A DNA stretch of 64,000 nucleotides from Paramecium pentaurelia (GCA_905183005.1 CAJJDO010000158.1:124001-188000), one strand, 5' to 3'; counted from the stretch's first letter, positions 37,272-49,076 are shown. The notes: generated by a model from the sequence alone, not told the origin. Made by a program: numbers and translations.

Positions 37272-37658
37272 ATGTCCAATAAAAATTACACTATGATTCA
37301 TTACCATATCCCATAAGATTTGGATGATCCAGAATAGCCTAATGCTTATACGTATTGAGTATGGTTAAATATTATTAGAATTCAATTAAATATCAAAGAT
37401 ATCACATACACAGATATTCTTAAGACATTCCCAATCAAGGGATAATTTGATTTTAAATTTCTATATCAACATTAAAAAGAAAACTTTTGGCTTGATATTA
37501 AATCTAATGCTACTCCTTTACCAATAGTGAATAAGCATATTCATGTAAGAGCTGAGCGTGTTTTAAAACCATAAGAAACTCCACCTATTTAAATTGTTTA
37601 ACCATTATAATAAAGTTAACCTGTTTAATAATAATAGAATGATTTAATGTAATTTTGA
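37272..37658 (+). CDS. Minimal DIX-domain protein
   Basis: 119 aa with one 27-nt intron. Almost the whole protein is a DIX-like ubiquitin fold: YTMIHYHIPQDLDD at the first strand, NAYTIQLNIKDITYTDILKT (strand 2 and helix), FPIKGQFDFKFLYQ, ENFWLDIKSNATPLPIVNKH and HVRAERV. The spacing and the FxFK, W-x-D-I and LP positions match Dishevelled/Axin DIX domains. The remaining 30 residues are Gln-rich. DIX domains polymerise head to tail to build signalling puncta. Animals carry them in Wnt proteins; here there is no DEP or PDZ partner. The assignment is by eye from strand pattern and key residues. Confidence 0.6.
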
Positions 37659-37810
37659 AGATAAAATGCATTGTATAATCTCAAATTTAGATCATTATTT
37701 AATTTTTTAATTCTAAACTAAAGACTTCATTATGATTTTATGTTATTTTTAATTTTTCATATATTATTGATAAAAATCCTAAATAATCTAATCTATCCTT
37801 ATATCAAATA

Positions 37811-37840
37811 TCTATCTATCTATATATATATATATATATA
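37811..37840 (+). repeat. TCTA/TA microsatellite
   Basis: A (TCTA)n run passing into (TA)n just upstream of the aspartic protease gene, in its likely promoter. Confidence 0.8.
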
Positions 37841-37879
37841 AAATAATCAAAATATATTAAATAAGAATATTTAATAATA

Positions 37880-39201
37880 ATGATATTTAATTTTTTAATC
37901 TTTTACTCTGCATATGGAGTATCAATAAGTTTATTCAGAAAATAAAATCTAGAGGTTACTAATGCGTCAAATTTCGAAGACCTTATATTTTATGGATTTG
38001 TTGAAATAGGAACTCCACCTTAATTATTTGCACTATAGTATGATACTGGATCTGATATTATGTGGGTGCCTTCTGTTAAATGTGAAAATTGTAAATAGAC
38101 AATTAAGTTTTCTCCTAATGATTCAGAAACATTAATATAAACTAAAAGACCTCTAACAATTTAAGTATAAAATAATTTCAAATTCAGTATCCTTCATCAT
38201 CAGTCTCTGGTTGGATAGTAGAAGATTATGTTGGATTGTTAGGATCAAATATTCATTCGTTTATTCCATTCTTATTAGTCTAAAATTAGTAGCATTTCGA
38301 ATATGATATAATTTAAGGAGTGATGGGATTAGATAATTAAATATCTGTTTAAAATATATTTGATATTGCTTATCAACAAGGCCTTATAAATAATTCAATA
38401 TTTGTTTTATAATTAAATTAGGAGCCATATCAATCAAGAATTTACTATAATGTTACTTAATAAAAAATATATAATGGAACATTTTGGATCAATTCAATTA
38501 GTAACCACTATTGGGTAAATTAATATTGAAATACTTAGGAAATTACAGTGAATTCAGTTTAAATTAGAGATGAAGTGATTAATTTAAATAAATATAATTG
38601 TGCTGTTTTAGATAGTGGTAGTTCTTGTTTGTATCTAACAGATGAAGTATATAATACAATTTTGAATTCATTGCTTATTGTATGCAAAAAGACCTTAATG
38701 ATTATAGAATGTCCTTGCCATCCTAATGAATATGAAGAATAATTTTTACCAGATATTATTATTAATTCAAATGGTAAAAAGTTTACAATCTCTTATAAAA
38801 GCTATATATTATAAGTAAGTGAATATAATGATTATTGTTAAATATCTCTTAGATCTATTAAAAGATTTGGTGATTTATTTGATTGCATGATCTTTGGAGA
38901 TCCATTTCTATTTAATTATATAACAATATATGATAAATAAAATAATAGAATTGGATTTTAAAATTCAAGTCTAGAAATTTGGGATATTACACCTTAGATT
39001 ATTGATGAATATAAAATTTAAATCACTGGATTAACTTGGTTTTCAATAACTGCTTATTTCTTAATATTAGGAGTTCTTTTTTATTACAATATAGAGATAT
39101 TAAAAGCTGAGGATCAAGAATCATCTAATTAAGATAAATAAAGAGTTGATAATCAATAAACTTTTGTATAGAAGTAACAGCAAATCCAATAGTAATTTTG
39201 A
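37880..39201 (+). CDS. Membrane-anchored pepsin-like aspartic protease
   Basis: 424 aa with two introns (23 and 24 nt). N-terminal signal peptide (MIFNFLIFYSAYGVSISLF). First catalytic motif in YDTGSDIMWVPS, preceded by FVEIGTPPQLFAL; second in AVLDSGSSCLYL. Glu/Gly motif GVMGLDNQ and IFGDPFL give the family's closing lobe. The C-terminal TGLTWFSITAYFLILGVLFYY is a single membrane helix followed by a Gln-rich cytosolic tail. Cysteine pairs (VKCENCK; IECPCH) fit extracellular or lysosomal exposure. Likely acts in the endo-lysosomal system or at the cell surface, cleaving proteins at acid pH. Both Asp residues are intact, so it should be active. Confidence 0.9.
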
Positions 39202-39359
39202 TAAAATTATTAATATTATCTAAAAAACAAAGATTTAATAATATATAGATTAATTGATTATTTAATTTAAAGATATCTATGAAGTAGATTTAATGAATAA
39301 AATTATATATAATTCATTAAAATAGATCTATGAAAAATTTTGATTTATTAATTTAATAA

Positions 39360-42108
39360 TCATGAAAACTGTATTAGCTCTTTTAAACATTCATCAATTA
39401 ACTAATCTTAAACCATCAATGAAATTTCTACTAGAATTTCAGATTATTCTTCATCATATATTAACCATCTCTCTTCATTTTAATAAATCTATTAATTATT
39501 ATTATTAATAAAAATACTTCTTAATTAAGCATTCTTATCATCCTCTCTTCTTTAATCTAATTTAAATATTCTTAATCTAGCATCAGAATTTTAGGAAATG
39601 GAGAATCTGGTTTATCAATTATTAAACCTACTAAGAATGATGCCCAATCAGTAACTTATTTTATTGCTCCTTAAAATATCTCTTAAATAGATTCTTATTT
39701 CTTATTTCTATTTATAATAGTATATATAATATATACCTTTATATTAATTCTAATGGTTATTTAATCCAAGGCAGAGGATATCCATTTAATCCAAAAGGTC
39801 TAAAGTAATCCAAAGCTTCATTTAATGCATCATATAACACTTTATTATGAATATGTTCTAATTCTAATAAAAATCCATCTTCTGAAGAAATTTGTTCTTC
39901 TTCCATAAGTTAATTCTCTAATTATGCATATTATTCTGTCTATAAAATAGGTTAATTAGAGATATCATCATGTTCACTAGATTGATAATCATCCTCTTCA
40001 TCATAATAATGGAAAAATTTCAAGATTTCCTTTGGAGTTGGGCCCAAAGGAGTATTTATTCTTTAAATTAATGCTGCTTTTTTATCTGACTATAATAAAA
40101 ATGATTCTAATTTTGCTAAATAGACTTTGACTTATTATATGTTTGTTTTGATTCCTTTATATTATTGAAACTTAATTAAAGTAGTGATATCTTTATTGTT
40201 TACCTTTAATTCTTCATACATATCTTAGATTTCATTTCCAATAATTGAATTAGCAATTAAAATGGAATATGATTAAATTTATGAATCACTATATTCAGGT
40301 TCTTTATTTATAAGTGTAGATACTTTAATAACTTAAGATTATTAAATTTTGCCACAATCTAAATTATCACTAGTGTACAACATTTCATCATCCCATTCTA
40401 AATTTTCATATATTTATTATTAATTATATTATTATTATTATTGACGTGGAGAGGGTGATGGAGATGTTTTAGGTACTTTTCTAATATCTTATGATTCACA
40501 AATGGATGAACTAAAATTCATAGTAACAGTATCAAAATTATTAGTTTTAACTATTTTAGATTGAGATCCTGAATTGATTTCTCTAATTAATCTTAAATTA
40601 CTAACATTTTCACTTGAGAAGGAAGATGTTAATTATTAATTTTTCAATTTAGACATAAATAATAAATCCTTTTATGTTCTCATAAATGTTTCATATAATC
40701 CTTTCCATCCATTTTCAATATTTGATTTTTATTATTTAAAATCTTCTTTTTCTTTTGTAACCCATTTTTCAATTTTATATTTTTATTTTTCAAATGTTTT
40801 TGGACTAATTTATTTTTATTATAATGCTTCATGAATATTTTTCATTTCATTTTTATGTCTTTCTTCAATTGCAGTTTCTCTCATTTATATTAATTTATTC
40901 ATATATTCTCTATTAAGAAGTTCTTTAAATTTTTTTGATGTAAAATCATAAAATGGATTTTATTCAAATAAAGAACCATCTTTGTTAGCAGGAGAAGAAG
41001 TCTATGATAATTTAACTAGATTTTCTGATCCCATAACTTATCTAATTTCACTCATTTCTACAGATTATTATTAATCTTATTTGTCTAAATTATCTTCATT
41101 AATTTCTCCATCTATTTCTTATGTTAATTGTAAAGTGAAAGCTTTCAAATCTTATAAAACTTCTTTAATATTTTATTTAGATCCTTTTCTTTATAATTAT
41201 GAAATATGTTCTAACATTTAATGCCATTATTATTTTTATTTTTCAATTATTATTTTATGAAGTGATTTTTATTAAGATAACTTTTTAATAGATGATACCT
41301 TTTAAGAATTGAATTAATCTTCATTTTCATCATCCCAATCCAATTAATCAATAAAAGTATTAAATCCATTTTTATCAATCTTTTTTTAAGATGATTTTAA
41401 TCCACTCTATTCTTTACCTATTTAAACTGATTAACAAATTGGTTCCAATTAATCTTATCTTTAACTTAAATTTGGAATTAATTAATCTAATTTAATTTAA
41501 TCATCATCATCATCATCTTCTACATAATTTTTATAATATTATAATATTTATCTTGTTTTATAACCTCTCCAGATCTTTTATATAATTATTGCAGCCTTAA
41601 CAATTTATGCCATTTCTTTTTCAAGATTTCCCAATTCTTGTATTTATTATTCTTCATCTTCATCTAAAGTTGGTTCAGATATAACATTCTATCTTCTTGT
41701 ACTTTTGTGTATTGAATCCATTTAAGATATACCTTCTTAATCACTATCCAATACTAAACCAAAACAACTTTGATTATCTTTAGGTTCTCCATTAATTTAA
41801 GCATATCGATTGGCTAGATTTTAATATTTAATAATCAATTCTCTTTTCTTTTCTGCCATTGATGATTTTGTTCTTTTTTTTTTATGAAAAGACACTGACT
41901 TTTTTTAATGTACAGATGTAGTATGATTTCGATCTATTGTAGATTATAGTGTTTTATTTACATTTAATATATTCGTTTAAATTCTATAAGTTTTATTATA
42001 TTTTAGTTTATCTTTATTATTCTTGTTGTTTTTTGAATTGCAAATCAAATTAAATTTATCTTCTCTTCCATTCTTTATACATTCTAATTTCATGTAATTA
42101 TTATTCAT
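39360..42108 (-). CDS. IQ-motif and DUF4378 (TRM-like) microtubule-associated protein
   Basis: About 896 aa with two introns (29 nt each) near the 3' end. It starts MNNNYMKLECIKNGRED. An IQ motif (VKAAIIIQKIWRGYKTR) lies near residue 170 and should bind calmodulin or centrin. The middle is Gln/Glu-rich coiled coil. The C-terminal 200 residues read LYDALNEALDYFRPFGLNGY ... WLIYDEEQSEILVEISLMVQ and end DQLIDECLKELIQFS. This ALNEAL...FRPFG...I(A/S)xxVxDxLxDEL pattern is that of DUF4378, found in plant TON1-recruiting-motif and ciliate proteins at cortical or basal-body microtubules. The 5' 630 bases lie in the 1123-bp duplicated block, so the true upstream neighbour is ambiguous. Confidence 0.7.
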
Positions 42109-42600
42109 TAAATTTTGGCTAATATTGTATTTATTCTTCATTTTCATTTACCTTCTATTCTAAACAATATCAAAATAAATATTTACTATTTATCATCTAT
42201 TTTATTTTCCTTTTTGGAAGATGATTCAAAAACGAGACTCCCAAAATCTCTCTACGATCTTACTTTGGTTCTTCTACTTTACCTTTCCTCATCTATTATT
42301 GATACAATAGGTTGTCTCTCTTTTCTAATTGGGCAAAGATATAATTCTTAAGTCTTTCTTGATTCAATCCCCAAGGAAGTGGTGATTAATTAGTTTATTT
42401 TGATTTCCCTTATTTCTTTTTCTTTTTCTTTGGTTCCTCATCACAATGTTTTTCACCTTTGCTTTTGGCAACTCTCTAGTTTATAAATATAACTCTACTT
42501 ATTCTTCTCTAGATTCAGATTGATGTTTATATTGATACCTGACATTTTTTATAAAATATACAATTTGAATTATTATGATGAAAATTTGAAAAATTTATAT
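41478..42600. repeat. Left copy of an exact 1123-bp repeat flanking N (assembly overlap)
   Basis: Begins ttaattaatctaattt and ends tgaaaaatttatat just before the N at 42601. The same 1123 bases recur at offset +1124, identical everywhere I compared. Contig-end overlap joined by a single N is the obvious explanation. It carries the 5' part of the IQ/DUF4378 gene and the whole small gene to its right. Confidence 0.85.
42144..42545 (-). CDS. Small basic unknown protein (left copy)
   Basis: About 102 aa with probable introns of 30, 36 and 27 nt. Starts MSEKNKQSYIYKLERTKEKE; contains GIESRKTQELYLCPIRKERQ and SIIDEERQSRRTKVRSQRDF, then a Ser/Lys tail (LVFESSSKKENKIDDKQ). Basic, helical, no membrane segment. 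The 36-nt intron is longer than usual and two alternative splicings keep partial frames, so the N-terminus is uncertain. It is transcribed towards, and ends 35 bases before, the start of the IQ/DUF4378 gene. If the duplication is an artefact there is only one such gene. Confidence 0.5.
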
Positions 42601-42601
42601 N
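42601..42601. other. Assembly gap (single N)
   Basis: The only ambiguous base in the window, placed exactly at the junction of the two repeat copies. Confidence 0.95.
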
Positions 42602-43232
42602 TTAATTAATCTAATTTAATTTAATCATCATCATCATCATCTTCTACATAATTTTTATAATATTATAATATTTATCTTGTTTTATAACCTCTCCAGATCT
42701 TTTATATAATTATTGCAGCCTTAACAATTTATGCCATTTCTTTTTCAAGATTTCCCAATTCTTGTATTTATTATTCTTCATCTTCATCTAAAGTTGGTTC
42801 AGATATAACATTCTATCTTCTTGTACTTTTGTGTATTGAATCCATTTAAGATATACCTTCTTAATCACTATCCAATACTAAACCAAAACAACTTTGATTA
42901 TCTTTAGGTTCTCCATTAATTTAAGCATATCGATTGGCTAGATTTTAATATTTAATAATCAATTCTCTTTTCTTTTCTGCCATTGATGATTTTGTTCTTT
43001 TTTTTTTATGAAAAGACACTGACTTTTTTTAATGTACAGATGTAGTATGATTTCGATCTATTGTAGATTATAGTGTTTTATTTACATTTAATATATTCGT
43101 TTAAATTCTATAAGTTTTATTATATTTTAGTTTATCTTTATTATTCTTGTTGTTTTTTGAATTGCAAATCAAATTAAATTTATCTTCTCTTCCATTCTTT
43201 ATACATTCTAATTTCATGTAATTATTATTCAT
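42602..43232 (-). pseudogene. 5' fragment of the IQ/DUF4378 gene (probable assembly duplicate)
   Basis: Same start (MNNNYMKLECIKNGRED) as the full gene, running to the break at the N; the rest, including the DUF4378 end, is missing. If the repeat is real this is a truncated copy. If, as I think, contigs were joined without merging, this is the true 5' end and should be fused with 39360-41477. Confidence 0.75.
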
Positions 43233-43267
43233 TAAATTTTGGCTAATATTGTATTTATTCTTCATTT

Positions 43268-43669
43268 TCATTTACCTTCTATTCTAAACAATATCAAAAT
43301 AAATATTTACTATTTATCATCTATTTTATTTTCCTTTTTGGAAGATGATTCAAAAACGAGACTCCCAAAATCTCTCTACGATCTTACTTTGGTTCTTCTA
43401 CTTTACCTTTCCTCATCTATTATTGATACAATAGGTTGTCTCTCTTTTCTAATTGGGCAAAGATATAATTCTTAAGTCTTTCTTGATTCAATCCCCAAGG
43501 AAGTGGTGATTAATTAGTTTATTTTGATTTCCCTTATTTCTTTTTCTTTTTCTTTGGTTCCTCATCACAATGTTTTTCACCTTTGCTTTTGGCAACTCTC
43601 TAGTTTATAAATATAACTCTACTTATTCTTCTCTAGATTCAGATTGATGTTTATATTGATACCTGACAT
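43268..43669 (-). CDS. Small basic unknown protein (right copy)
   Basis: Identical to the gene at 42144-42545 in every base I compared; see that entry for domains and introns. This copy is followed on its 5' side by unique sequence and is therefore the better candidate for the authentic locus. Confidence 0.5.
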
Positions 43670-43724
43670 TTTTTATAAAATATACAATTTGAATTATTAT
43701 GATGAAAATTTGAAAAATTTATAT

Positions 43725-43999
43725 TAAATAATAAGAGTTATTTTATTTTTACTTGATTGAATCTCTATTAAGATAAGACAATTAAAACTTAATGATATTT
43801 CGTTGAAGGTTATCCCAAAGTAAATATTATTTCCTTTTAGAATTGTCATTAAGTTTTAAATTTGATATTCATAAATGATTAAAGATTATAAAGAAATTAG
43901 TTTATAATTATTAATTTAATTATTAATATTTAATTCATCTATATAAGTATTGGAATCCTTTTATTAATATTAAAATTTTTGTTATCTTAAGAAGTTCAA
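43725..43999. other. Spacer between divergent genes
   Basis: AT-rich, no coding frame. Contains aattaaaacttaatga (about 43781) and ttgtcattaagttttaaattt (about 43845), an imperfect inverted pair around cttaatga/tcattaag. Confidence 0.4.
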
Positions 44000-44525
44000 A
44001 TGATTTTAAAGTCAAATTATTTCTTATTGACTTTAAAATTTATTAACTTTCTTTTTACATTAGCTGTAACAGGTAATAATATAAATTAATCTAATAATAA
44101 AAATGACTTTTTAGATTTAAATGTTTATTAATTACAAAATATTGTATTAATTCAATAAGGCTAGATAATAATAATACGAAATATATTGGAGTATATATAG
44201 TTGATATAGATTTGGAATTATCTTATATTGAATCTAAATAATTTATTTAAATGATAATATAGTAAGTATATTATTGCCATCTAAATATTATATCAGTTTA
44301 TTATTATTTAAATTGAATTCGAGGGTATAGATAATAACTATTAATCCAAAATTTAAATAAGGAATTTTGAAATAGATAAATTATTAAAAGACAATAAAAG
44401 TAGGGATATAGGAATTTATTTATTGGGAATAGAATAAAATTAGTTGTAAATTAAACCAGGATTAACTATTTTTTAAGTTGTAAATAGTAGTAGTAATAAA
44501 GTAAGAAAATAAACTATTGGATTGA
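44000..44525 (+). CDS. Small secreted or luminal unknown protein
   Basis: Starts MILKSNYFLLTLKFINFLFT, a signal peptide, then an Asn/Gln-rich spacer and globular pieces (KYIGVYIVDIDLELSYIESK; KSRDIGIYLLGIEQ; QIKPGLTIFQ), ending ENKLLD with TGA at 44523. At least two introns (35 nt and 22-25 nt) are needed and one more frame change near 44150 is unresolved, so the exact exon structure is uncertain. It converges on the thioredoxin-domain gene, with the stops 34 bases apart. No family recognised. Confidence 0.45.
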
Positions 44526-44559
44526 ATGATGATTTCCTAATATTATGTTTATTGATTAA

Positions 44560-47290
44560 TCAAAATGCTGTGTAACCTCCATAATTAAATAGAACTCTTG
44601 TGAATAAACTATCTGAAGACATTCCATCTGCTACATCTTTTGCAACAATTTCTTTTGCTTTATCAGATTCCTTATTCTTCAATTCTGCAAAACATTTACA
44701 ACAATAATCAATATAACCCTAAATGAATAAAATAAATATATACTCCTCCTCTATATCTACCAGGTCTAGCATTAACAGCAATATATCTTGGACCTTTGGA
44801 TCCTCCACCACATCCATTACACATCATAGGATGATTTTAATCAGCTTTATCACCTTCTTTCAACTTTAAATTCTTTCCTAATTTATGATCATCTATATTT
44901 GTTAACACAGATAAATCTTATAATGGGCCATTAATAAATATTAATGTATCATGATATTTATATCTTTCCATTCCTTACTTAGTTTCATCATCAAATTCTG
45001 CACATTCTGTACAAACATGTTCATCTTTAAAGTAGCTATAATATTATTTAGCATCCTTTGAAATATCTTTTTAACATAACACACAAACAGCTCCAGGATA
45101 TTTAATTGAAACAGTCTTTGATACTGTTTTATTAATTTTCCAATTAGTTTCAGGAATGACCTAATAAAGTTTGTTCAAAATTTCTTTAAGACTATCAACT
45201 TGAGTGTCTCTAATAAAATAAGTTAGCTCAGCATTTTCAAATTAATATTATTCTCCTACTTATTTTGAATCTATTTTAAGATCAAATATGATAACTTTTT
45301 ATTTATCAATTGATTTTATTAAAGTTTTAGTTTCTTCACTTAAAAGAATGGCTTTGATTTTATTGATAGATTCTTAATTAAATAATACTGGTTCAGCTTA
45401 TTCGACAGTTTTCTTTGGAGCTTCTTCATTAATCAAATCATTGACAATTGTTTTCATGTCACTGATTTAAGCTACTTTTCTAATTGTTCCAAATTTATCT
45501 ACTATAATGTAATGAGGAATATATTGAACTCCATATAATGTAGCATCCTTTTATCTTTATTCTTTAGGGAAATAAAACTCAATATATTTTTAACTTTCTT
45601 AATGAGAATCCATGAATTCTTTAGCTTCATCTGCTAATACTAAACTCAAAGAAACAAATCTAACTGCATTACCCCATTTATCTGAATTTTATTTGATAAG
45701 TTCAGTGTTATTAGATATTTCTCTAACACATGGACCACACCATTTAGCCCAATAATCAACAACTAAGACTTAACCTTAAGTATGTTCTATTGTAGTAAAT
45801 TCTTCTGATCCCCATTTTTTATAATTCTCAATTGTAACAAATTATTTACCCTCACCAAGAGTAACATTTGATTTCAATCCTTCAATAATTAAATCAATAG
45901 TTTCTCTAATTTCTTCATTTTCTTCCTCTTCAAATTATTCAGTATATTCTCTTAAATCTTCTAATCCAGTTTTATAAGCATCTAAAGTCAAATTTTCACA
46001 TTTAATTGAGATGCTCTATTTTTCTTTAGCTGATATTTCTTAATTTTCTTGACTCAAACTTAAATTTGTTATTTATGAGGTTGGGAATTAAATTTTTATA
46101 CCTTTACTCTCAAAATATGATTAAAATTTAGCTTTGATTTCTTTAACTTATCTTTAAGGATCTCTAATTTTAGATTCTTTTACAACTTTCAAATCATCTG
46201 AAATTTAATTCCAATGATTTTATAAGAATGTATTAATTTTTTCTTCTTCTGCAACATTAATATCATAACTAAGTTATAATTTAGATCTCTATTTAACTTA
46301 TTTAGATCCATCTTGATTCCAATAGTTTTCTTTCTGTATTTAAAGTTCTACTATTCCTTCAAATTTGGCATCCTAAATAACAGTTTATAATTCTTTAATT
46401 TTTTATTTTAATTATTGGTATTATTCTTTTGTCAATAATTCTTGTTAATTATTATTATTTGCTGCTTGATTTTCTTGATTAACTACTTATTCTTCTTCTT
46501 TTTCAAGTGCTATTTCTTTATTTATTCTCTCTTCCAAATTACCTTTTGAAGGATGTCCTAAATAAACAATTTTTCCCCATTTATTTATTAATAAAACAAA
46601 TGGAATTCCTCTAAGTTAGAGATATTTAATAATATCATTTTCATCATCCCAACCCTTTTCAAATCTATAATGTTCTATGGATTTCCATTTTTTTGAATTG
46701 ACTCTTTCTGTTACTGATTCAGTATCATCATCAACAGAAATAGCTACAATCTTAACCTTATTCTACCAATCTGCATTCTTTTCTAACATTTTTTAATTAT
46801 GCTCCATAGGACCTTAACATGGACCACACCATGTAGCCTAAATAAATATAATATATAATTATTACCCATATATCAATTAAATAAACAATACCATCTTCTA
46901 CTTAAAATGTTGTCTATGCAGTTGTTACACTATTATCTTCCCCAAAATTAATTTTTTCTATTCCTTGTATTTATTGAAGTTTGTCACCAACTTAATATTT
47001 AGGTGTCAATGTTTATATTAATGTATTTATTTCATCCTTTATATCTTAAATTACCTCTTCTCCCAATGAAGTAGATTATTGTTTCAATGTTTTATGAAGT
47101 TATGCATTTACAGCACTTAATTATTTTGTACTTCTAAATACTCTTGTGCTTTTAACACTAAAATATATGTTTATATTTACTTTTCTATCTTGGATCCTGC
47201 TTTGACTGTCTTTATGTGTTTTACAACGATATCTTGAGGAAGTTCCTTTAAAAATTATTAAAGTATCTTGGTGTCGTCCTTAATTGACAT
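44560..47290 (-). CDS. Protein with two thioredoxin-like domains and a C-terminal zinc-binding region
   Basis: 884 aa with three introns (23, 28, 25 nt). Two redox domains each carry WCGPC: the first (about 46818-46832) in IDIWATWCGPCQ, followed by VKIVAISVDDDTES and RGIPFVLLINKWGKIVYLG; the second (about 45728-45742) in VLVVDYWAKWCGPCVREISN, followed by GVQYIPHYIIVDKFGTIRKV. Both keep the cis-Pro of thioredoxin and nucleoredoxin/tryparedoxin folds. A Gln/Glu helical linker separates them. The C-terminal 200 residues have CVLCQKD, CTECAEF, MCNGCGGG and CCKCFAE, likely a ZZ-like zinc-binding unit. No signal peptide, so cytosolic: probably a dithiol oxidoreductase or redox sensor. Start chosen at the first Met of MSIKDDTKILQQFLKELPQD. 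Confidence 0.85.
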
Positions 47291-48298
47291 ATTTTAATTA
47301 TATGAATTATTAATTCTAAAGTTATGTTATAATACAACATTCTGATCTATTCTGACCAGATTAAGTTTTATACATAACTCACAAAATTATCCTTTTCATA
47401 CTTCTAATCAACTAACATGGAATATTACATGAATAGTTAATCGAGTATACTCTTAATACATTTAAATAATTCTTCTTTTCTTATATTTAAAAGTCAATAT
47501 TGTTTTATGGAAAGATGTTATATTATAGTTAATTTATTACTAAACTCATATAATTTAAAGATCTTAAAAATAAATATGACTTAATTTATGTTTTTGGCCT
47601 ATATCAAAATGAGTACATAAATTTTATGTCCTCTTTTGGTCTAAGAACTTTAAATTGATATTGATCATATAATAATATAAATTTTGAATAGAAGAAGATA
47701 TATATATATACTATTAAATATAGTTGTATATAATATTTGATTTATGAAATATTAGCAGATTTAATCATTTTCTTATAATAAACATTAATATTTATATTTC
47801 AATAAATATAAAATATATTAAATATATATTTGTAATAAAAGTTTATATTTAAGATCAATTAATTGAAATTCATTTTGGATGGAATATTATTATACTAAAT
47901 TTGATCTTTTATTTCTTATCATATATTATTGTTTATTCTTATCTTCATATTAAAACCAATAGATTCTGGCAATAATCTATTGGTTTTATAAAATATATTG
48001 TAAATTACAAATTTAGTCAATTAATTAAATAAGATTTTTTAATACTTATTGAGTAAAAAAACAATTAAATTTTATAGAAGATATAAATTTAGCATTTTAC
48101 ATCTACCTATATATTTATATTATTTTAAATAATCATCATCACTGTGTAATTTAAAAAAAATAAGAAATCGTCAAATGATTAAAAAATATTATAAATAAGA
48201 AGTTTAATATTACTCTTGAATGTCATTCATCTAAAGTATTATTTTTAGATTTAATTAAAGGTCAGATATTTTGAATAATAAATATATTTATAAGGCAA
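47291..48298. other. 1-kb AT-rich spacer with a hairpin
   Basis: Between divergent genes. No coding frame is credible. The one clear structure is a perfect 15-bp stem at 47951-47988. Confidence 0.6.
47951..47988. repeat. Perfect inverted repeat, 15-bp stem and 8-base loop
   Basis: taaaaccaatagatt (47951-47965) pairs with aatctattggtttta (47974-47988) around the loop ctggcaat. The arms are the most GC-containing part of the spacer. It could be the end of a small RNA, a regulatory palindrome or a replication/chromatin element; nothing else in the sequence decides. Confidence 0.7.
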
Positions 48299-48828
48299 AT
48301 GAAAGACTATAATTCAATATCAACTCTTAAAGAACAATCAAAAGAAGGATTTTCAGATTCATCAATAGTAGAACCATCTATACAAAACAATAACCATTAG
48401 AATATGCTAATAAATCATGAAGATTAAAGATTAATGGAGAGAAAAAGCAATATGAAGAATTAAAAAAAATAACGATAAGGAAGAAAATCTAGAAATTTTA
48501 CAATCTAAGAGGATCAAAAGCTTTTAAGATTCATATTAATGTATGGACCGAAATTTAAATTAATATAAAGAAAGATGTCTGGAAGACCATTAAATATTTT
48601 AAAGAATAGATACTATAGAGATTTAAGATATAGATGGGATGAGGTTTTAGGAACGTAATCTTATTCAATTCAATATTTTTTAGGGAATTTGCTCATTTGA
48701 ATGAATAAAAAGTAGATCCAATTACTGATGAAATATGGAAAAATTCCCCACTTGATCCAGATCTATCAAAAATAATGATAAACATGGTAACGTAATTGTA
48801 AAATGTAATCACAAAATGCTTAAATTGA
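48299..48828 (+). CDS. Small Myb/SANT DNA-binding protein
   Basis: 166 aa with one 29-nt intron. After an Asn/Gln-rich start comes one Myb-type helix-turn-helix: RNFTIQEDQKLLRFILMYGP then FKLIQRKMSGRPLNILKNRY and YRDLRYRWDEVL. The ED-x-x-L-L, G-x-x(F/W), M-x-G-R and K-N-R-Y-Y positions are the third-helix signature; the first Trp is replaced by Phe. A basic stretch precedes it. Likely a nuclear transcription or chromatin factor. Single-repeat, so relatives include telomere or SANT-type factors; which one cannot be told. Confidence 0.75.
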
Positions 48829-49033
48829 ACAAGTCTTATGACTCAATGATTACATATTATTCATATAAAAAGTGTTTAATATCTATTTTTGCGTTTAATT
48901 AGTTATTATTAATTAAAGAAAATATAAATATTAAAATTCTGTATTTATCTATAACTTATTATCATATTTGAGTTTGAAAATTCAAAAACTAAATCTAAAA
49001 TAGGTTATTTTTATTTATGATAGTTATTCATTA

Positions 49034-49076
49034 TCTTTTCAAATCAACATTTATTTTCTTTTCAAATCAACATTTA
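49034..49076. repeat. 20-bp direct repeat, two copies
   Basis: tcttttcaaatcaacattta occurs at 49034-49053 and again at 49057-49076, a period of 23 bases. Confidence 0.85.

Larger units (their letters stand above)
42602..43724. repeat. Right copy of the exact 1123-bp repeat
   Basis: Second copy of 41478-42600. Its left end cuts the IQ/DUF4378 gene at an internal position, so this copy holds only its 5' part; its right end continues into unique sequence after tgaaaaatttatattaaataataag. Confidence 0.85.

Noticed and set aside
38160..38210. Possible frameshift in the aspartic protease
   Set aside because: A 23-nt intron (GTATAAAATAATT...TTCAG) removes it and gives a protein of normal length.
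42115..42351. Plus-strand open frame of 78 aa, repeated at 43239-43475
   Set aside because: It is antisense to the small basic gene and appears twice only because of the 1123-bp repeat; composition is Leu/Ser-rich shadow.
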